A stretch of DNA of 57,963 nt from JAWKIW01 sp046331175 (GTDB lineage Bacteria > Actinomycetota > Acidimicrobiia > Acidimicrobiales > Acidimicrobilacustridaceae): the NCBI GenBank assembly GCA_046331175.1, contig JAXLRI010000022.1, forward strand, positions 1-57,963, in the 5' to 3' direction. The notes below the pieces were generated by a model. It was not told the origin of the DNA, did no database searches, and saw nothing but the letters and a program-made list of their open reading frames with translations. Shown here one piece after another: positions 57,403 to 57,963 of this stretch (positions are counted from its first letter, which is position 1; each line of letters begins with the position of its first letter). Made by a program: the position numbers and the translations under genes.

Positions 57403-57963
57403 TCAGCCGGCGTTCTCGCGAGCCAGCTCGTCGAGGTCGTCGAGCTCGAGCAGCGACTGCTGGTCGAGCCGGTAGAGGAAGTACAGCGACGGCACGACCA
57501 GCACGACGGCGACGCCGAGCACGACCAGCACCGACCAGAGCGTGGCGCTGGGCGACGCGGCCTGGTTGATGGTGAGCCACTCCGGGAGGATGTAGGGCTC
57601 CTGGGCGAGGCCCCAGCCCCACACCACCATGGCCACCGCGCCGGCGGCGAAGAGCCGGGCCAGGCCGCTGCGGCCCCGCTGCACGAGCACCATGGCGCCG
57701 ATGCCGCCCACGCCCGACAGCACGACCAGCGGCAGGGCCTTGTGGGTGAGCCCCTCGAACAGGTACGGCGCGTCGGACCGCAGGACGAACACGCCGACGA
57801 GGGCGATGGCGCCGACGAGGATGCCGGCGGTGATCGAGTGCCGGGTGAACAGGCGCACGAGGACGGGGTCGTCCTCGCGGTGGGCGTCGTGGGCGAGGAA
57901 CACCGCGGCCAGGAACGCACACGCGGCGACCGCCAGCACGCCGCCGAGGATCGACGTGGGGTT
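57403..57963 (-). CDS. cydB: Cytochrome bd ubiquinol oxidase subunit II, C-terminal part
   Basis: About 187 C-terminal residues of CydB; the 5' end is beyond the right edge, where the frame is still open (NPTSILGGVLAVAACAF). At least four transmembrane helices are visible, and the family signature VVWGWGLAQEPYILPEWLTI (W-G-x-A-Q-x-P) precedes the last helix, VVLGVAVVLVVPSLYFLYRL. The C-terminal tail is acidic. Full CydB is about 340 aa. It would be co-transcribed with cydA upstream (outside the window). It acts in the cytoplasmic membrane as a low-oxygen terminal oxidase. Confidence 0.9.
   Translation of the reverse strand, partial: NPTSILGGVLAVAACAFLAAVFLAHDAHREDDPVLVRLFTRHSITAGILVGAIALVGVFVLRSDAPYLFEGLTHKALPLVVLSGVGGIGAMVLVQRGRSGLARLFAAGAVAMVVWGWGLAQEPYILPEWLTINQAASPSATLWSVLVVLGVAVVLVVPSLYFLYRLDQQSLLELDDLDELARENAG

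Overview
The window is a very GC-rich (about 70% or more), densely packed chromosomal segment. It has actinobacterial traits: GTG starts, ATGA/GTGA translational coupling, TANNNT -10 boxes often only 6-8 nt from the start codon (leaderless mRNAs), an F420-type LLM oxidoreductase, a DUF222-HNH gene, a SOS-boxed imuA'-imuB pair, and many CoA/lipid catabolism genes of the mycobacterial style. Three giant secreted proteins with 'R(V/I)LDTR...SNLN...ADVAGW' repeats suggest class Acidimicrobiia (Iamia/Ilumatobacter-like). That assignment is an inference. No tRNA, rRNA or CRISPR array was seen. All names rest on motif recognition by eye; no search was run.

Region 1 (1-19.9 kb) is a catabolic block: two amidohydrolases, a double-domain class III CoA-transferase, a MaoC-type dehydratase, an SDR, an enoyl-CoA hydratase, a TetR regulator divergent from an acyl-CoA ligase, a peptide/solute-binding lipoprotein with an MFS carrier, a fused EtfB-EtfA flavoprotein, a 2-hydroxyacid dehydrogenase coupled to a class II aldolase, and a flavin amine oxidase. 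Three of its divergent promoters, plus one at 31.8 kb, carry the same 14-bp palindrome (TGACAC-like half sites). These sites look like one TetR-type regulon.

Region 2 (19.97-28.65 kb) is a tandem array of three paralogous secreted beta-helix proteins of about 940-970 aa with C-terminal triple repeats. Region 3 (28.7-39.8 kb) holds an EamA permease, a VOC protein, a PIG-L deacetylase, a heme-oxygenase-fold enzyme divergent from a hyuB-hyuA-hydrolase-TPR operon, and a second solute-binding lipoprotein.

Region 4 (39.9-43.0 kb) is a tightly coupled three-gene operon. It encodes a polytopic membrane protein with an Imm35/YrhB-like N-terminal domain, a secreted protein with a papain-fold deamidase (Tox-PL-like) domain, and a second small membrane protein. 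It is the best candidate for an undescribed system here. Region 5 (43.0-49.3 kb) has a TauE/SafE permease, a two-component system whose sensor domain carries a collagen-like Gly-Pro-X run, a divergent secreted protein with duplicated Cys motifs, and a DUF222-HNH gene whose frame runs on antisense to that protein gene.

Region 6 (49.5-58 kb) has an EthD-like protein, a beta-helix lipoprotein, a complete IS630-type element inserted precisely in the stop codon of an imuB-like gene, an imuA'-like gene under a good LexA box, a fatty-acid-hydroxylase-type membrane enzyme, an LLM oxidoreductase, and the 3' part of cydB, which runs off the right edge.
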